From Mucilaginibacter robiniae (GTDB lineage Bacteria > Bacteroidota > Bacteroidia > Sphingobacteriales > Sphingobacteriaceae): DNA of 64,000 bases. Shown here piece after piece: positions 63,859 through 64,000 of the stretch (the first letter of the stretch is position 1; each line of letters begins with the position of its first letter). Under the pieces are notes generated by a model that searched no databases, was not told the DNA's origin, and saw only the letters and a list, made by a program, of their open reading frames with translations. The stretch covers positions 930,001 to 994,000 of the forward strand of contig NZ_CP051682.1 of the NCBI RefSeq assembly GCF_012849215.1. The letters run 5' to 3'. A program made the position numbers and the translations under genes.

Positions 63859-64000
63859 GTATTAAAAATTATACTTCCGTAAGATACATTTTTACAGTAA
63901 ATAATATAAATGTCTTAAATGCCAGTCCTTAACCGTCTTTTATTTGCTTTATAAATTCTTAATGTATATAATTGTGTAATTAATTACGTAATTTGCTTCA

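Overview
The window looks like a chromosome segment of a Bacteroidota bacterium, most likely of the family Sphingobacteriaceae (Mucilaginibacter/Pedobacter type). This is inferred from the moderate AT content, the TTTG-N18..21-TAnnTTTG promoters before a tRNA and an amidase gene, the absence of clear Shine-Dalgarno sites, and the host gene families (YfhO, carboxypeptidase-D regulatory-like, LytS/LytTR, DUF3891, DUF2147, S24 regulator). No identity search was possible, so the genus is a guess.

Layout. (1) 1-17.6 kb is ordinary host DNA: the tail of a YfhO-type membrane protein, fabI, a cell-envelope protein, clpC, an SDR and a GH1-like hydrolase, dinB, a 2H phosphoesterase, a lone receiver and a PAS histidine kinase, a Gfo/Idh/MocA oxidoreductase, an S24 (LexA/CI-like) repressor facing a palindromic operator, then tspO, a GNAT enzyme and small unknowns. 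(2) 17.84-44.73 kb is a one-strand cassette of tailed-phage structural genes: terminase small and large subunits, tail-assembly chaperone with a -1 frameshift site, tail/baseplate proteins, tape measure, ClpP-like prohead protease fused to a scaffold-like tail, capsid with an inserted domain, tube-like protein, portal, connector, tail fibres, a beta-helix spike, an SGNH hydrolase, a holin-like protein and a frameshifted O-acyltransferase. No integrase, replication gene or endolysin is recognisable. It ends next to two tRNA-Leu genes. (3) 44.8-51.8 kb holds tRNA-Leu(GAG), tRNA-Leu(CAG), a duplicated tRNA-Lys(UUU), DUF2147 and YCF48-like proteins, a decayed aldo/keto reductase, and two divergent regulator/oxidoreductase pairs (AraC/AKR, HxlR/SDR). 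(4) 51.9-64 kb is host DNA again: SRAP peptidase, the agmatine-to-putrescine pair aguB-aguA, a di-haem cytochrome c, a LiaF-like membrane protein next to a LytS/LytTR two-component system, DUF3891, thymidine kinase, a monooxygenase, a receiver protein and an MHS-type transporter.

The most interesting part is the phage cassette. Its order is unusual: tail genes come between terminase and the head genes. It has two perfect -1 slippery heptamers in the same codon context (TAT-TTT-TTT), an in-frame stop splitting one virion protein, and AT-rich cargo for surface-sugar acylation. A decaying prophage or a domesticated, gene-transfer-agent-like particle are both possible from the sequence alone. Start codons were chosen by reading the sequence; several long frames open at TTG, and I moved those to the first sensible ATG.
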